A stretch of DNA of 64,000 bases from Microbacterium sp. 1.5R (GCF_007667425.1 NZ_VDRC01000001.1:434001-498000), one strand, 5' to 3'. Shown: positions 11,517-20,966, numbered from the stretch's first letter. Notes: a model not told the origin generated them from the letters alone. Numbers and translations: made by a program.

Positions 11517-12556
11517 CACACCACCATCCCGTACTGCTCGCTGAAACGGACATCGCCCTCGGCCATGTCCCTCATGTCCTGCACGTCGCTGCGGAACATC
11601 AGTGCCCGCTCGACGCCCATGCCGAACGCGAAGCCGCTGTACACGTCGGGGTCGATCCCTGCGGCGCGGAGCACGTTCGGGTTCACCATGCCGCATCCGC
11701 CCCACTCGATCCACCGAGCGCCGCCCTTGAAGGTCGGGTGCCACAGGTCGAGCTCGGCGGAGGGCTCGGTGAACGGGAAGAAGTTCGTGCGGAAGCGCGT
11801 CTTCGCCTCCGGTCCGAAGAGCTGGCGCGCGACGTGGTCGAGCGTGCCCTTGAGGTGGGCCATCGAGATGCCCTTGTCGATGACGAGGCCCTCGAACTGC
11901 GTGAACACCGGCAGGTGCGTGGCATCGAACTCGTCGGTGCGGTAGACCCGGCCGGGGCACAGCACGTAGATCGGCACCTCGCGGCCGAGCATCGAGCGCA
12001 CCTGCACGGGGCTGGTGTGCGTGCGCATGACGAGGTGGCGCGAGGGCGGGTCGACGTAGAAGGTGTCCTGCTCCTGGCGAGCGGGGTGGTCGACGTCGAA
12101 GTTCAGGGCGTCGAAGTTGAACCACTCGTGCTCGAGCTCCGGCCCCTCCGCGATCTCCCATCCCATGCCGACGAAGATGTCGGAGATCTGCTCGCTGAGC
12201 AGGGTGAGCGGATGCCGAGCGCCGACACGCGTGCGCGAGGAGACCGCGGTGATGTCGACGCGCTCGGATTCGAGCCGGGCTGCGACCTCGGCGGCGGCCA
12301 GCTCCGATTCCTTTGCGGTGAGGGCCTGGGTCACACGACCGCGTCCCTGACCGACGAGCTTGCCGAACGCCGCCTTGTTCTCGGGGGCGACCTGACGCAT
12401 CGAGGCGTTGAGGACCGCGAGCGGCGACCCCTCCGCGACGTGCGCCGCACGAGCGGCTTTCAGCTCGGCGGTGTCGGCTGCCGCGGCGATGGCGTCGAGC
12501 GCCGCCGCGACAGCGGCTTCGACCGCCTCCGGGGTGATTTCGAGTGACTCAGACAC
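11516..12556 (-). CDS. pheS: Phenylalanine-tRNA ligase alpha subunit
   Basis: Catalytic subunit of PheRS, 346 residues. It has an N-terminal coiled coil (about residues 1-90) followed by the class II aminoacyl-tRNA synthetase core. Motif 2 surrounds Val-Tyr-Arg-Thr-Asp-Glu-Phe-Asp-Ala-Thr-His and motif 3 is Gly-Met-Gly-Val-Glu-Arg-Ala-Leu-Met. It starts at GTG, with a TAGACT hexamer 8 bases upstream that could give a very short leader. In many actinobacteria the gene follows the rRNA methyltransferase gene directly; here the two are separated by about 7 kb of transport and signalling genes. Confidence 0.97.
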   Translation of the reverse strand: MSESLEITPEAVEAAVAAALDAIAAAADTAELKAARAAHVAEGSPLAVLNASMRQVAPENKAAFGKLVGQGRGRVTQALTAKESELAAAEVAARLESERVDITAVSSRTRVGARHPLTLLSEQISDIFVGMGWEIAEGPELEHEWFNFDALNFDVDHPARQEQDTFYVDPPSRHLVMRTHTSPVQVRSMLGREVPIYVLCPGRVYRTDEFDATHLPVFTQFEGLVIDKGISMAHLKGTLDHVARQLFGPEAKTRFRTNFFPFTEPSAELDLWHPTFKGGARWIEWGGCGMVNPNVLRAAGIDPDVYSGFAFGMGVERALMFRSDVQDMRDMAEGDVRFSEQYGMVV

Positions 12557-12589
12557 GAGAGACGAGTCTACCGGCGAGCGGTGACGCGC

Positions 12590-13537
12590 TCAGACCCCGC
12601 CCGTGCCGGTACTCGTGCCGTCGAACCTGCCTGCACCGCGTTGCATTGCGATGAGCTCGGTGTTCGTGCCGTCCTGGTGCTGACGCGGGTCGCGTCCGCC
12701 TGCCGGCCCGCCGGGCGCGCCCGCGCCTCCGCGGAGCTTGGGCGACCGACGCGTGCGGATCTCGAGCCAGCGGGCGACGCCCGACAGGATGAGGCACATG
12801 ATGATGTAGATGCCCCCGATCACGAACGCCGACTGCAGCACGGGGCGCCCCTGCTGCGAGGTCAGCTGCTTCGCGAAGTAGAGGAGTTCGGGGTACGTGA
12901 TGATGAAGCCGAGCGCCGTGTCTTTGAGCGTGACGACGAGCTGGGCGACGATGACCGGCAGCATGGCGCGGATGGCCTGCGGCAGGAGGATGAGGCGCAT
13001 GACGCCGCTCTTGCGGAGGCCGATCGCGTACCCGGCCTCCTTCTGCCCACGCGGGAGCGACTCCACTCCGGCGCGGAGAACCTCTGCGAGCACCGAGCCG
13101 TTGTAGACCATGAGCGCGATGACCACTGCCCAGTAGGGCTCCATCTTCACGCCCACCGTCGGCAGGCCGTAGTAGAGCAGCATCATCAGCACGAGCACGG
13201 GGACGGCTCGGAAGACCTCGGTGATGACGGTGACGGGGATGCGGATCCAGGCGTGGTCCGACAGGCGGCCGATCGCGAGGACGAATCCGACGACGAGGCT
13301 GAGGATTCCCGCGAGCGCGAACGCCGCGAGAGTGCGCCCGAGGGCGCCGAAGATCTGCGTCCACACCGCGCTGAAGGTGAAGACGTACCAGCGCGAGGCG
13401 TCGAACTGGCCGCTGACGGCGAAGCGCCATCCGATGAAGCCGAGCAGGGCGAGGATGACGACGACCGTCGCCACGCCGAGCAGGCGGTTCCGCAGGATGG
13501 CCTTGGGACCGGGGACGTCGTACAGGACGGAAGTCAT
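12590..13537 (-). CDS. gluD: Glutamate-type amino acid ABC transporter permease (GluD-like)
   Basis: Inner-membrane permease of the polar amino acid family, 315 residues with a first helix near residues 20-42 and four or more further helices. The family loop (Glu-Val-Leu-Arg-Ala-Gly, Gln-Lys-Glu-Ala-Gly-Tyr-Ala-Ile-Gly-Leu) that docks onto the ATPase is visible. The open frame extends further upstream, but the ATG at 13537 overlaps the gluC stop as ATGA. The C-terminal 40 residues are Gly/Arg/Pro-rich and lie after the last helix. Order gluA-B-C-D matches the Corynebacterium glutamate uptake operon; the true substrate is inferred. Confidence 0.9.
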   Translation of the reverse strand: MTSVLYDVPGPKAILRNRLLGVATVVVILALLGFIGWRFAVSGQFDASRWYVFTFSAVWTQIFGALGRTLAAFALAGILSLVVGFVLAIGRLSDHAWIRIPVTVITEVFRAVPVLVLMMLLYYGLPTVGVKMEPYWAVVIALMVYNGSVLAEVLRAGVESLPRGQKEAGYAIGLRKSGVMRLILLPQAIRAMLPVIVAQLVVTLKDTALGFIITYPELLYFAKQLTSQQGRPVLQSAFVIGGIYIIMCLILSGVARWLEIRTRRSPKLRGGAGAPGGPAGGRDPRQHQDGTNTELIAMQRGAGRFDGTSTGTGGV

Positions 13538-14181
13538 CGCGCGATCCTCCACTTGTTCTCGAGATACCGCTGGACCCAGCTGAGCACCAGGACAAGGGCG
13601 ACGAAGATCGCTGCCACCCACAGGAGGACGACGAGGGCGTTCTCACCGCGCTCGCTGAGGTAGGAGCGGATGGCTCCGAGCTCGAGCACCGAGAACCCGG
13701 CGGCCACAGTGGTGTTCTTGAGGAGCGCGATGAACACGCTCATCATCGGCGGGACGACGGAGCGGAACGCCTGCGGGAGGATGACGAGCGTCATCACCTG
13801 CCCGAACGGCAGCCCGATCGCCCTGGCGGCTTCGGCCTGCCCGACCGGAACGGTGTTGATGCCGGCACGCAGCACCTCGGCGACGTACGTCGCGGTGTAG
13901 ATGCCAATCGCGAGGATGCCGAGGATCGTGGTGCTGAGCTTCGGCAGGCCCAGCTGCGGGTAGCCGAAGACGAAGAAGAAGAAGACGAGCGTGAGCGGGG
14001 TGTTCCGGATGAGGTTCACGTACACCGTGCCGACGCCGCGAGCGATCGGTACGGGCGAGACACGCATGGCGCCCACGATGATGCCCAGGACGAGCGCGAG
14101 GACACCGCCGCCGAAGAAGATCAGCAGGGTGTTGCCCAGCGCCCTTCCCCACAGGTCGGTGTTTCCGAAGATGACGTCCAC
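13534..14181 (-). CDS. gluC: Glutamate-type amino acid ABC transporter permease (GluC-like)
   Basis: Shorter permease of the pair, 215 residues, about five transmembrane helices. It contains the signature Tyr-Val-Asn-Leu-Ile-Arg-Asn-Thr-Pro-Leu-Thr typical of His/Glu/Gln permeases and the EAA loop Gln-Ala-Glu-Ala-Ala-Arg-Ala-Ile-Gly-Leu. It is expected to pair with GluD as a heterodimer. It lies downstream of the binding-protein gene, separated by a strong stem-loop, and overlaps gluD by 4 bp. Confidence 0.9.
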   Translation of the reverse strand: MDVIFGNTDLWGRALGNTLLIFFGGGVLALVLGIIVGAMRVSPVPIARGVGTVYVNLIRNTPLTLVFFFFVFGYPQLGLPKLSTTILGILAIGIYTATYVAEVLRAGINTVPVGQAEAARAIGLPFGQVMTLVILPQAFRSVVPPMMSVFIALLKNTTVAAGFSVLELGAIRSYLSERGENALVVLLWVAAIFVALVLVLSWVQRYLENKWRIAR

Positions 14182-14207
14182 GCCGTCCTCCCCTTCTGAG
14201 TTCTGAG

Positions 14208-14237
14208 GAGGGGGCGGCCGCGGTGGGCCGCCCCCTC
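14208..14237 (-). terminator. Intercistronic stem-loop between gluB and gluC
   Basis: A perfect 12-bp G/C-rich stem (GAGGGGGCGGCC and its complement) with a 6-base loop, in the 71-base gap between the binding-protein gene and the permeases. No U-run follows. By analogy with other binding-protein operons it probably stabilises the gluB mRNA or partly stops transcription, so that the binding protein exceeds the permeases. Confidence 0.7.
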
Positions 14238-14252
14238 AGGTCGTTCAGTCGA

Positions 14253-15161
14253 TCAGTCGACGGCCGGCTGAGAGACCTCGATGCCCGAAGAGCCGAGGTT
14301 CTTGTCGAAGATCGCCTGCCAGATGTCGCCGCCGTCGGTGAACATCGTGTTGATGAACTCCTGCAGCGCGGCGTCGTCCTTCGCGAGGCCCACGCCGTAG
14401 CGCTCCTCGGTGAAGGGCTCGCCGACGACCTTGAGGTTGTCGGGGTCCTGAGCCGCGTAGCCGATCAGGATCGCCTGGTCGGTCGTGACGGCCTGGACCT
14501 CGCCCGAGAGCAGCGCCTCGACGCAGGCGGAGTACAGGTCGAACTCCTTGGTCGGGACCTCGGGGTAGTTGTCGCGGATGTTCTGGATCGGGGTGGACCC
14601 CGTCGCCGAGCACACCGTGGTGTCGGCGGTGAGGTCGGCCTCGCTCTTGATGTCGTCGTTGTCGGCGGCGACGAGCAGGCCCTGCCCGGTGATGAAGTAC
14701 GGACCGGCGAAGGCGATCTGCTCCTTGCGCTTGTCGGTGATCGAGTACGTGCCGACGTAGTAGTCGATGTCGCCGTTCGTGATCGCCTGCTCGCGGTTCG
14801 CCGAGGCGATCGGCTTGAACTCGATCTTGTCCTCGTCGTAGCCCAGCGAGGCCGCGATCCAGCGGGCGATGTCGACGTCGAAGCCGGTGCGCTCGTTGGT
14901 CGTGACGTCGAGGTAGCCCAGACCGGGCTGGTCCTCCTTGACGCCGACGACGACCTTGTCGCGGTCCGTGATCGCGTCGAACGTGGGGCTGCCCTCGAGG
15001 TCGACGTCCGTCGCCACCTCGAACCAGGTCGAGTCCTCTCCGCCCTCGTCGCCACCGGTGCCTCCGCCGGGGTTCGAGGGGCTGCCGCTGTTGCAGGCCG
15101 TCAGGGCGAGCAGGGCTGCGGCTGCGATACCGAGTCCTGCCAGTGTGCGTGTGCGTCGCAT
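14253..15161 (-). CDS. gluB: Glutamate-binding lipoprotein of the ABC transporter
   Basis: Extracellular solute-binding protein family 3, 302 residues. A signal peptide with Arg-Arg-Thr-Arg then a hydrophobic run ends in the lipobox Leu-Thr-Ala-Cys near residue 23, so the mature protein is membrane-anchored through that Cys. A Gly/Ser/Pro-rich linker follows, then the two-lobed domain with Gly-Phe-Asp-Val-Asp-Ile-Ala and Asp-Tyr-Tyr-Val-Gly-Thr-Tyr-Ser-Ile-Thr. A longer frame begins at an ATG at 15176, but that ATG is immediately followed by an AAGGAG ribosome site; the next ATG at 15161 is correctly spaced and is taken as the start. Confidence 0.93.
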   Translation of the reverse strand: MRRTRTLAGLGIAAAALLALTACNSGSPSNPGGGTGGDEGGEDSTWFEVATDVDLEGSPTFDAITDRDKVVVGVKEDQPGLGYLDVTTNERTGFDVDIARWIAASLGYDEDKIEFKPIASANREQAITNGDIDYYVGTYSITDKRKEQIAFAGPYFITGQGLLVAADNDDIKSEADLTADTTVCSATGSTPIQNIRDNYPEVPTKEFDLYSACVEALLSGEVQAVTTDQAILIGYAAQDPDNLKVVGEPFTEERYGVGLAKDDAALQEFINTMFTDGGDIWQAIFDKNLGSSGIEVSQPAVD

Positions 15162-15215
15162 GTGCGTCTCCTTCATGATGTGCTGTGGTGCAGGGTCTGT
15201 AGGCTGTGAGGCGCG

Positions 15216-15962
<747 letters not shown>

Positions 15963-15965
15963 CAT

Positions 15966-16317
15966 TTCTCCAAACTAGCCACGGGGGTGGCGGGTCTCCA
16001 GGCGGGCTCGGCGAGATTTACACGTTCGTAATCCCCGGATCGAGCCCTCTCTGCCCGAACGGCGGAGTGCCCCCAGGTCCGCCCCCGCGAACCGTGGGGG
16101 CGTCCCTGCTGCCGCGCTCCTCCCCCAAGGAGCGCGAGGCAGCAAGCCTCCGATCGGATGCGATCGCGGGGTGATCCGGCGGGATGCCTGCGCCCGGCCT
16201 GCAGAACAGGGCGCCGGGTGCATGGCATCTGAATTCTCCGTCGAATCGAGCGCGATCGACCCCAGAGTGACAGAGCCGGATGCCGTCGCGAGAACTTCTT
16301 GAGGATTTCTTGAGGCG
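15966..16317. other. Gap upstream of gluA with two stem-loops
   Basis: No gene is seen. One hairpin at 16080-16102 has a 7-bp core (CGCCCCC/GGGGGCG) and small loop; a second, stronger one lies at 16108-16143. Both are downstream of the TAXI gene and upstream of gluA on the same strand, so they probably end the signalling operon. The glu promoter should lie between about 15990 and 16060, but I cannot pick a clear -10/-35 pair. Confidence 0.5.
16108..16143 (-). terminator. Stem-loop after the two-component/TAXI operon
   Basis: GCTGCC plus GCGCTCCT pairs with AGGAGCGC plus GGCAGC across a 6-base loop, with a 2-base bulge. It would be a very stable hairpin. It lies about 175 bases beyond the TAXI stop codon. 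Confidence 0.6.
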
Positions 16318-17283
16318 TCAGTCGCGCTGTTCGCGGAAGTATCGGACGGCCCCGGGGTGCAGCGGGACGGGCCCGGTGAAGATCGCCTGCGTGCGGTCGA
16401 GCAGCGCGGCCGCCGGCACCTCGTGCGCGAGGCTCGCTCGTCCGTCGAAGAGGCCGCGCAGGACGTCTCGCACCACTCCGTCCGGAGTGCCGGCCGCCGT
16501 GACCAGGTAGTTCGGCACCGCGAGAGTCGGCTGCGATTCGTCGAGTCCGTACAGTCCGACGGGCAGATCGGAGGGCCGGTAGGCGTACGAGTATCGCTCG
16601 TTGACCTCGTTCACCCAGCTCTGCTCGATGGGCAGCAGCCGTACCGGAGTCTGCTCGGCCAGCTCGGCGATGCCCGGGGTCGGGATGCCGCCGACCCAGA
16701 AGAAGCCGTCGATCTCGGAGTCCTCCAGCGCCTGGATCGACGCAGCGAGTCCCATTCGGGGGTCACTGACGGATGCGGGGTCGACGTCGGCCGCGTGCAG
16801 CACGCGCGAGGCGATGACGTTGACCCCGGAGTTCTGCGCCCCCAGCGACACGACGCGACCGGCGAGATCGTCGAGGCCGTCGATGTCGGAGTCCGCGCGC
16901 ACCACGACGTGCAGGTACTCGTCGTAGAGCCGCGCGACGGCCTGCACGGGAAGCGGCTCAGGGAACGCGCCCTCCCCCTCCACCGCATCGGCCGCGGCAT
17001 CGCCCTGCGCGAAGCCCAGCAACGCGTCTCCCGAGCTGACGCGCAGCAGGTTGTCGACCGAGCCGGCGGTCTGCGCGGCGGTCATCTGCACGTCGAGCGT
17101 GGCGGCGAGCTCGTCGGCGAGGCCCTGACCGTAGGCGAAGTAGACGCCGTTCGCGCCGCCGCCGGCGATCTCGTACTCGACGTCGCCCCATTCGGCCGAA
17201 TGCGACGAGCATGCGCTCACCGAGCCCGCCATCAGGACCGCGAGCACGCCGGCGACGATCCGCCGCGCCGCGCCGCGCCGCAT
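16318..17283 (-). CDS. TAXI-family (TRAP-type) solute-binding lipoprotein
   Basis: 321 residues with a signal peptide and lipobox Val-Ser-Ala-Cys, so it is probably a membrane-anchored surface lipoprotein. The TAXI pattern is clear: Gly-Gly-Ala-Asn-Gly-Val-Tyr-Phe-Ala-Tyr-Gly near the mature N-terminus, Thr-Ala-Gly-Ser-Val-Asp-Asn-Leu, and Ser-Leu-Gly-Ala-Gln-Asn-Ser-Gly-Val. Such proteins normally feed a fused DctQM-type TRAP permease, but none is present here. Its ATG overlaps the stop of the sensor kinase (TGATG), which argues for a role with that kinase, perhaps delivering a ligand signal. The ligand is unknown. Confidence 0.85.
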   Translation of the reverse strand: MRRGAARRIVAGVLAVLMAGSVSACSSHSAEWGDVEYEIAGGGANGVYFAYGQGLADELAATLDVQMTAAQTAGSVDNLLRVSSGDALLGFAQGDAAADAVEGEGAFPEPLPVQAVARLYDEYLHVVVRADSDIDGLDDLAGRVVSLGAQNSGVNVIASRVLHAADVDPASVSDPRMGLAASIQALEDSEIDGFFWVGGIPTPGIAELAEQTPVRLLPIEQSWVNEVNERYSYAYRPSDLPVGLYGLDESQPTLAVPNYLVTAAGTPDGVVRDVLRGLFDGRASLAHEVPAAALLDRTQAIFTGPVPLHPGAVRYFREQRD

Positions 17284-18659
17284 CACGTCTCCGCCTCGTC
17301 CGGCAAAACCAATGAGACCAGCAGGCCGCCGTCCTTCGGCGATTCGACGAGGATCGCCCCGCCCACGGACTCCAGCAGATCGGTCGCGATGGCGAGCCCG
17401 AGTCCCGAGCCGGGGGTGTCCCCCCTGTCATCGCTGCGCCAGAAACGGTCGGTCGCCGCAGCCGCCTGCTCGTCGGTGAGACCCGGGCCCTGGTCGCGCA
17501 CGGTCAACAGGCATGCGTGGTCGTCGCGCGCGGCGGCGACCACCACGACCGACTCGGGCATCGAGTACTTCACGGCGTTGTCGATCACGGCATCCAGCGC
17601 GCTCTCGACGATCGTCCGGTCGGTCACGCTCATGACGGGCTCGCGTCCCGGTGCCACGACGGAGATGCCCCGCTGGCCGGCGACCTGCTGCCACGCCTCC
17701 GCGCGCCGCCCTGCGAGTGCCGTCAGGTCCACGGCCGAGATCGAGGTGTCGCCGCGGCCCCCCGTCGCCAGGCCGAGCAGAGTCTCCAGGATCCGCGCCA
17801 TGCGGCGGCCCTCCTCCCGAGTCTCCTCGACGTCGTCCCGCCAGCCCTCTCCGAGCCCCGTCGAGAGGTGCTCGACGCGCAGCAGCAGGGCGTTGAGGGG
17901 GTTCCGCAACTCGTGCGAGGCGTTCAGCGCGAACTCCTGCTGCCGTGTCATCACGCGCTCGATCTCGTCGGCCATGCCGTTGAACACGCGCGTCATACGG
18001 CGCAGCTCCGGCGGACCCGTGTCCTCGGCGACACGCGCGTCCATCTCCCCGCGCTCGATGGCGATCATCGCCTCGTCGAGCCGCCGCACCGGCGAGAGCA
18101 CCCAGCGTGCGAGCTGCATCACGAGCAGGATGCCGAGGGCCACCGTGACCAGCGCCACGAGCGAGAGGACGATCACCTGCTGCACGATCTCGGCCCGCGG
18201 TGCCGCCGTGTCGGCAGACACCATGACCGCGCCGATGACGTCTCCGTCGTCGATGACCGGTTCGACGAGCGAGGACTCCGCGACGCTCCACGGGAACACC
18301 GGAGCCGGCGCCTCAGCGCGCCGCCCGGAGAGCGCGAGCCCCACCCGAGCGGTCTCCTCATCGGTCAGCACGTCGTCGTCGCCGTCGCCCGCCGCCCAGG
18401 CTGTGCCGGCCAGATCGAACACCCGGACGTCGATGTCGTAGACCTCGTGGAACCGACGCACCTCGGCCTCGATGACCGTCGCGCTGCCCGACCGCAGGGC
18501 CTGCCGCGCACTGGTCACGAAGTACGCGAGATCACCGAGCTGCTCGGTGTAGAACGTCTGCTGGATGCTGCGCGTCGCGCTCCATGCCGTCGCACCGCCG
18601 AGCGACACGAGGATCGCGATCAGCGGGACGAGGAACACGACGACGAGACGCCTGCGCAT
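17283..18659 (-). CDS. Membrane sensor histidine kinase
   Basis: 458 residues. Transmembrane helix 1 is near residues 5-25, an extracellular domain of about 130 residues follows, and helix 2 is near 162-182. Then come a HAMP domain, a dimerisation domain with Ala-Ser-His-Glu-Leu-Arg-Asn-Pro-Leu (phospho-acceptor His249), and an HATPase domain with an N-box around Asp-Asn-Ala-Val-Lys-Tyr and Asp-Gln-Gly-Pro-Gly. The layout resembles TctE-type kinases that watch tricarboxylate uptake. The response regulator gene lies 3 bp upstream and the TAXI lipoprotein gene overlaps its end, so the three form one operon. Confidence 0.93.
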   Translation of the reverse strand: MRRRLVVVFLVPLIAILVSLGGATAWSATRSIQQTFYTEQLGDLAYFVTSARQALRSGSATVIEAEVRRFHEVYDIDVRVFDLAGTAWAAGDGDDDVLTDEETARVGLALSGRRAEAPAPVFPWSVAESSLVEPVIDDGDVIGAVMVSADTAAPRAEIVQQVIVLSLVALVTVALGILLVMQLARWVLSPVRRLDEAMIAIERGEMDARVAEDTGPPELRRMTRVFNGMADEIERVMTRQQEFALNASHELRNPLNALLLRVEHLSTGLGEGWRDDVEETREEGRRMARILETLLGLATGGRGDTSISAVDLTALAGRRAEAWQQVAGQRGISVVAPGREPVMSVTDRTIVESALDAVIDNAVKYSMPESVVVVAAARDDHACLLTVRDQGPGLTDEQAAAATDRFWRSDDRGDTPGSGLGLAIATDLLESVGGAILVESPKDGGLLVSLVLPDEAET

Positions 18660-18662
18660 CCC

Positions 18663-19331
18663 TCAGCCCGCCAGCCGGTAGCCGACGCCGCGCACGGTCT
18701 CGATGAGGCGGCGCTGCCCCGCCTTGCGGCGGATCGCTCCGATGTGCACCTCGAGGGAGTGACCGAAGCCGCGCCAGTCGGTGTTCCAGACCTCGCGGAT
18801 CAGGCGCTCCTTCGGCACGGCCACACCGGGATACCGCGCCAGTACCGCGACGATGTCGAATTCCTTGCGCGTCAGTTCGACGGGCTCGCGGTCGACGACG
18901 ATCTGACGCGCAACGAGGTCGATCCGCACCGCACCGCCGTCGAGGGACACGATCCCCTCCGACTCCGAACGCACAGGTCGCGAACGACGCGTGACCGCCT
19001 CGATGCGGGCGAGCAGCTCGTGCACGTCATAGGGCTTGACCACGAAGTCGTCGGCTCCCGCGCGCAAACCCTTGATGCGCTCGGTCACCTGATTGCGGGC
19101 CGTGACGATGACGATCGGCACGTCGGACCTGCCGCGGATGCGGCGGCAGAGATCGATGCCGTCGACGTCGGGGAGTCCGAGATCGAGGAGGACGACCTCG
19201 GTATCGGCTCCGAGGAGTTCGAGGGCCGTGACGCCGTCGGCAGCGCGCACCGTGGCGTAGCCCGACCGCGCGAGGAAGGCGTCGAGCGCGGCGGCGACGC
19301 GCTCGTCGTCCTCCACGATCAGAATCCGCAT
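18663..19331 (-). CDS. OmpR/PhoB-family response regulator
   Basis: 222 residues: receiver domain (acidic pair Glu7-Asp8-Asp9, phospho-acceptor Asp50, and Lys in Val-Val-Lys-Pro-Tyr), then a winged-helix DNA-binding domain ending Val-Arg-Gly-Val-Gly-Tyr-Arg-Leu. It is the first gene of the operon with the sensor kinase and TAXI protein. A TAGGGT hexamer at 19390-19385, with a small inverted repeat (TCTCC-N3-GGAGA at 19401-19413) upstream, may be its promoter and operator. Targets are unknown; the adjacent glu operon or the operon itself are the obvious candidates. Confidence 0.93.
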   Translation of the reverse strand: MRILIVEDDERVAAALDAFLARSGYATVRAADGVTALELLGADTEVVLLDLGLPDVDGIDLCRRIRGRSDVPIVIVTARNQVTERIKGLRAGADDFVVKPYDVHELLARIEAVTRRSRPVRSESEGIVSLDGGAVRIDLVARQIVVDREPVELTRKEFDIVAVLARYPGVAVPKERLIREVWNTDWRGFGHSLEVHIGAIRRKAGQRRLIETVRGVGYRLAG

Positions 19332-19436
19332 CGACCCCGGTCCCCTTCTCCGCGAAGGCGTTCTCCGCGCACGCGCAAAGAGAAACCCTACCAGCCGACC
19401 TCTCCGTCGGAGACGAGCCCCGGCCGCGGTAGCGGC

Positions 19437-20249
19437 TCAGGCAGACGCGTCGGCGCGCTGTGCGAAGGCACTCTCGTACAGGCAGACGCTGGCTGCGGTC
19501 GCGAGGTTGAGCGACTCGGCCCGCCCGAAGATCGGCAGCTTGAGCACCAGGTCGGCGCGCTCGAGCGCCTCGTCCTCGAGGCCCCGCGCCTCGTTGCCGA
19601 ACAGCCATCCGGTCGGCCGGGAGAGCACGCCTTCGGCCCGCGCCTGCAGCAGGTCGTCGCCCTTGACGTCGGCGGCGAGGATCGTGAGCCCTGCCGCGTG
19701 CGCGCGCTCCACGACGTCTGCGAGCTCGGCGCCCACCGACACCGGCAGGTGGAACAGCGAACCGGTCGTGGCCCGCACCACCTTGGGGTTGTAGGGGTCG
19801 ACCGTGCGACCGGTGAGCACGACGGCATCCGCACCGGCCGCGTCCGCCGCCCGGATGATGGTGCCGAGATTGCCCGGGTCGCGGATCTCCTCGCAGATCG
19901 CGACGAGCCGGGGTGACGCTGCGAAGATGTCACGCACGGAGGTCGGCGTCTGCCGCACCACGGCGACCAGGCCCTGGGGCGTCACGGTGTCGGCCATCGC
20001 GTTGAGCACGTACTCGGTGACGTACTCGACGGCGATGTCGGCATCCGCGGCCTTCGAGCGGATGTCAGGGTGCTTGTCCCACCCGCTCGGAGTCGCGAAC
20101 AACTCGACGATCGCCTCCGGGCTGTAGGTGAGCGCCTCGCGTACGGCCTGCGGTCCTTCCAGCAGGAGGAGACCCGTCTCTGTTCGGGCACTGCGCTTGG
20201 TCAGCTTCGCGACAGCACGGACTCGGGGGGACCGGGGGTTCTCCAGCAC
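19437..20249 (-). CDS. SpoU-family RNA 2'-O-methyltransferase
   Basis: 270 residues. There is an N-terminal substrate-binding domain (SpoU_sub_bind type, about residues 1-100) and a C-terminal knotted methyltransferase domain. The SPOUT motifs are Asp-Pro-Gly-Asn-Leu-Gly-Thr-Ile, Gly-Asn-Glu-Ala-Arg-Gly-Leu, and Ser-Leu-Asn-Leu-Ala-Thr-Ala. The target is probably 23S rRNA, as in the RlmB/TsnR group usually found after rplT in actinobacteria. It starts at GTG exactly 6 bases after TAGACT, so its mRNA may be leaderless. Confidence 0.9.
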   Translation of the reverse strand: MLENPRSPRVRAVAKLTKRSARTETGLLLLEGPQAVREALTYSPEAIVELFATPSGWDKHPDIRSKAADADIAVEYVTEYVLNAMADTVTPQGLVAVVRQTPTSVRDIFAASPRLVAICEEIRDPGNLGTIIRAADAAGADAVVLTGRTVDPYNPKVVRATTGSLFHLPVSVGAELADVVERAHAAGLTILAADVKGDDLLQARAEGVLSRPTGWLFGNEARGLEDEALERADLVLKLPIFGRAESLNLATAASVCLYESAFAQRADASA

Positions 20250-20255
20250 GGTCTC

Positions 20256-20261
20256 AGTCTA
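20256..20261 (-). promoter_or_regulatory. Predicted -10 element of the SpoU methyltransferase gene, leaderless type
   Basis: TAGACT lies 6 bases before the GTG start at 20249. Confidence 0.5.
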
Positions 20262-20303
20262 GGGAACAGTGACCCCCGCTTCGGGGAGCTCGGCGGGGAA
20301 ACG

Positions 20304-20339
20304 ACAGAGGACGCCCTCCCGAAGGAAGGCGTCCTCTGT
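20304..20339 (-). terminator. Stem-loop after rplT
   Basis: A perfect 12-bp stem (ACAGAGGACGCC at 20304-20315 and its complement at 20328-20339) with a 12-base loop, 14 bases past the rplT stop. It probably ends the infC-rpmI-rplT transcript. Confidence 0.8.
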
Positions 20340-20352
20340 GGTGACGAACTGC

Positions 20353-20739
20353 TTACGCAGCCGACTTCGGCGCGTTGACGTCGGAAGGCAGTGCCTTCTT
20401 GGCCGTCTCGACGAGCGTCGTGAACGTCGCCGCGTCGTTGACCGCGAGGTCGGCGAGCATGCGGCGGTCGACCGTGACACCCGCGAGGCCGAGGCCCTGG
20501 ATGAAGCGGTTGTACGTGATGCCGTTCTGGCGTGCAGCGGCGTTGATGCGCTGGATCCAGAGGCGACGGAAGTCGCCCTTGCGCTTGCGACGGTCCCGGT
20601 ACGAGTAGACCAGGGAGTGGATGACCTGCTCCTTGGCCTTCCGGTACAGGCGCGAACGCTGACCGCGGTAGCCGGATGCGCGCTCGAGGATGACGCGGCG
20701 CTTCTTGTGGGCGTTTACCGCCCGCTTGACTCTTGCCAT
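20353..20739 (-). CDS. rplT: 50S ribosomal protein L20
   Basis: 128 residues, basic. The typical start [15 protein letters not shown] and the [15 protein letters not shown] block identify it. An early 23S rRNA assembly protein. It is the third gene of infC-rpmI-rplT. The C-terminal tail is slightly longer than the usual 117-120 residues. Confidence 0.98.
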   Translation of the reverse strand: MARVKRAVNAHKKRRVILERASGYRGQRSRLYRKAKEQVIHSLVYSYRDRRKRKGDFRRLWIQRINAAARQNGITYNRFIQGLGLAGVTVDRRMLADLAVNDAATFTTLVETAKKALPSDVNAPKSAA

Positions 20740-20771
20740 TTTCCTGTGTTCCTATTCGTGCGTCGGGCGCG

Positions 20772-20966
20772 TCAGCGGCCGAGAAGCTTCTTGGCGACCT
20801 TGAAGTCGGCCTTCGCGAGGACCTGGTCCTGGTTCAGACGACGGGTGCGACGGCTCGACTTGTGCTCGAGGTTGTGGCGCATTCCGGCCTGCTGCTTCTT
20901 CAGCTTGCCGCTGCCGGTGATCTTGAAGCGCTTCTTAGCACCCGAGTGGGTCTTCTGCTTCGGCAT
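20772..20966 (-). CDS. rpmI: 50S ribosomal protein L35
   Basis: 64 residues, very basic, with the family start [14 protein letters not shown]. It lies between infC and rplT with a 32-base gap to rplT. Confidence 0.98.
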   Translation of the reverse strand: MPKQKTHSGAKKRFKITGSGKLKKQQAGMRHNLEHKSSRRTRRLNQDQVLAKADFKVAKKLLGR

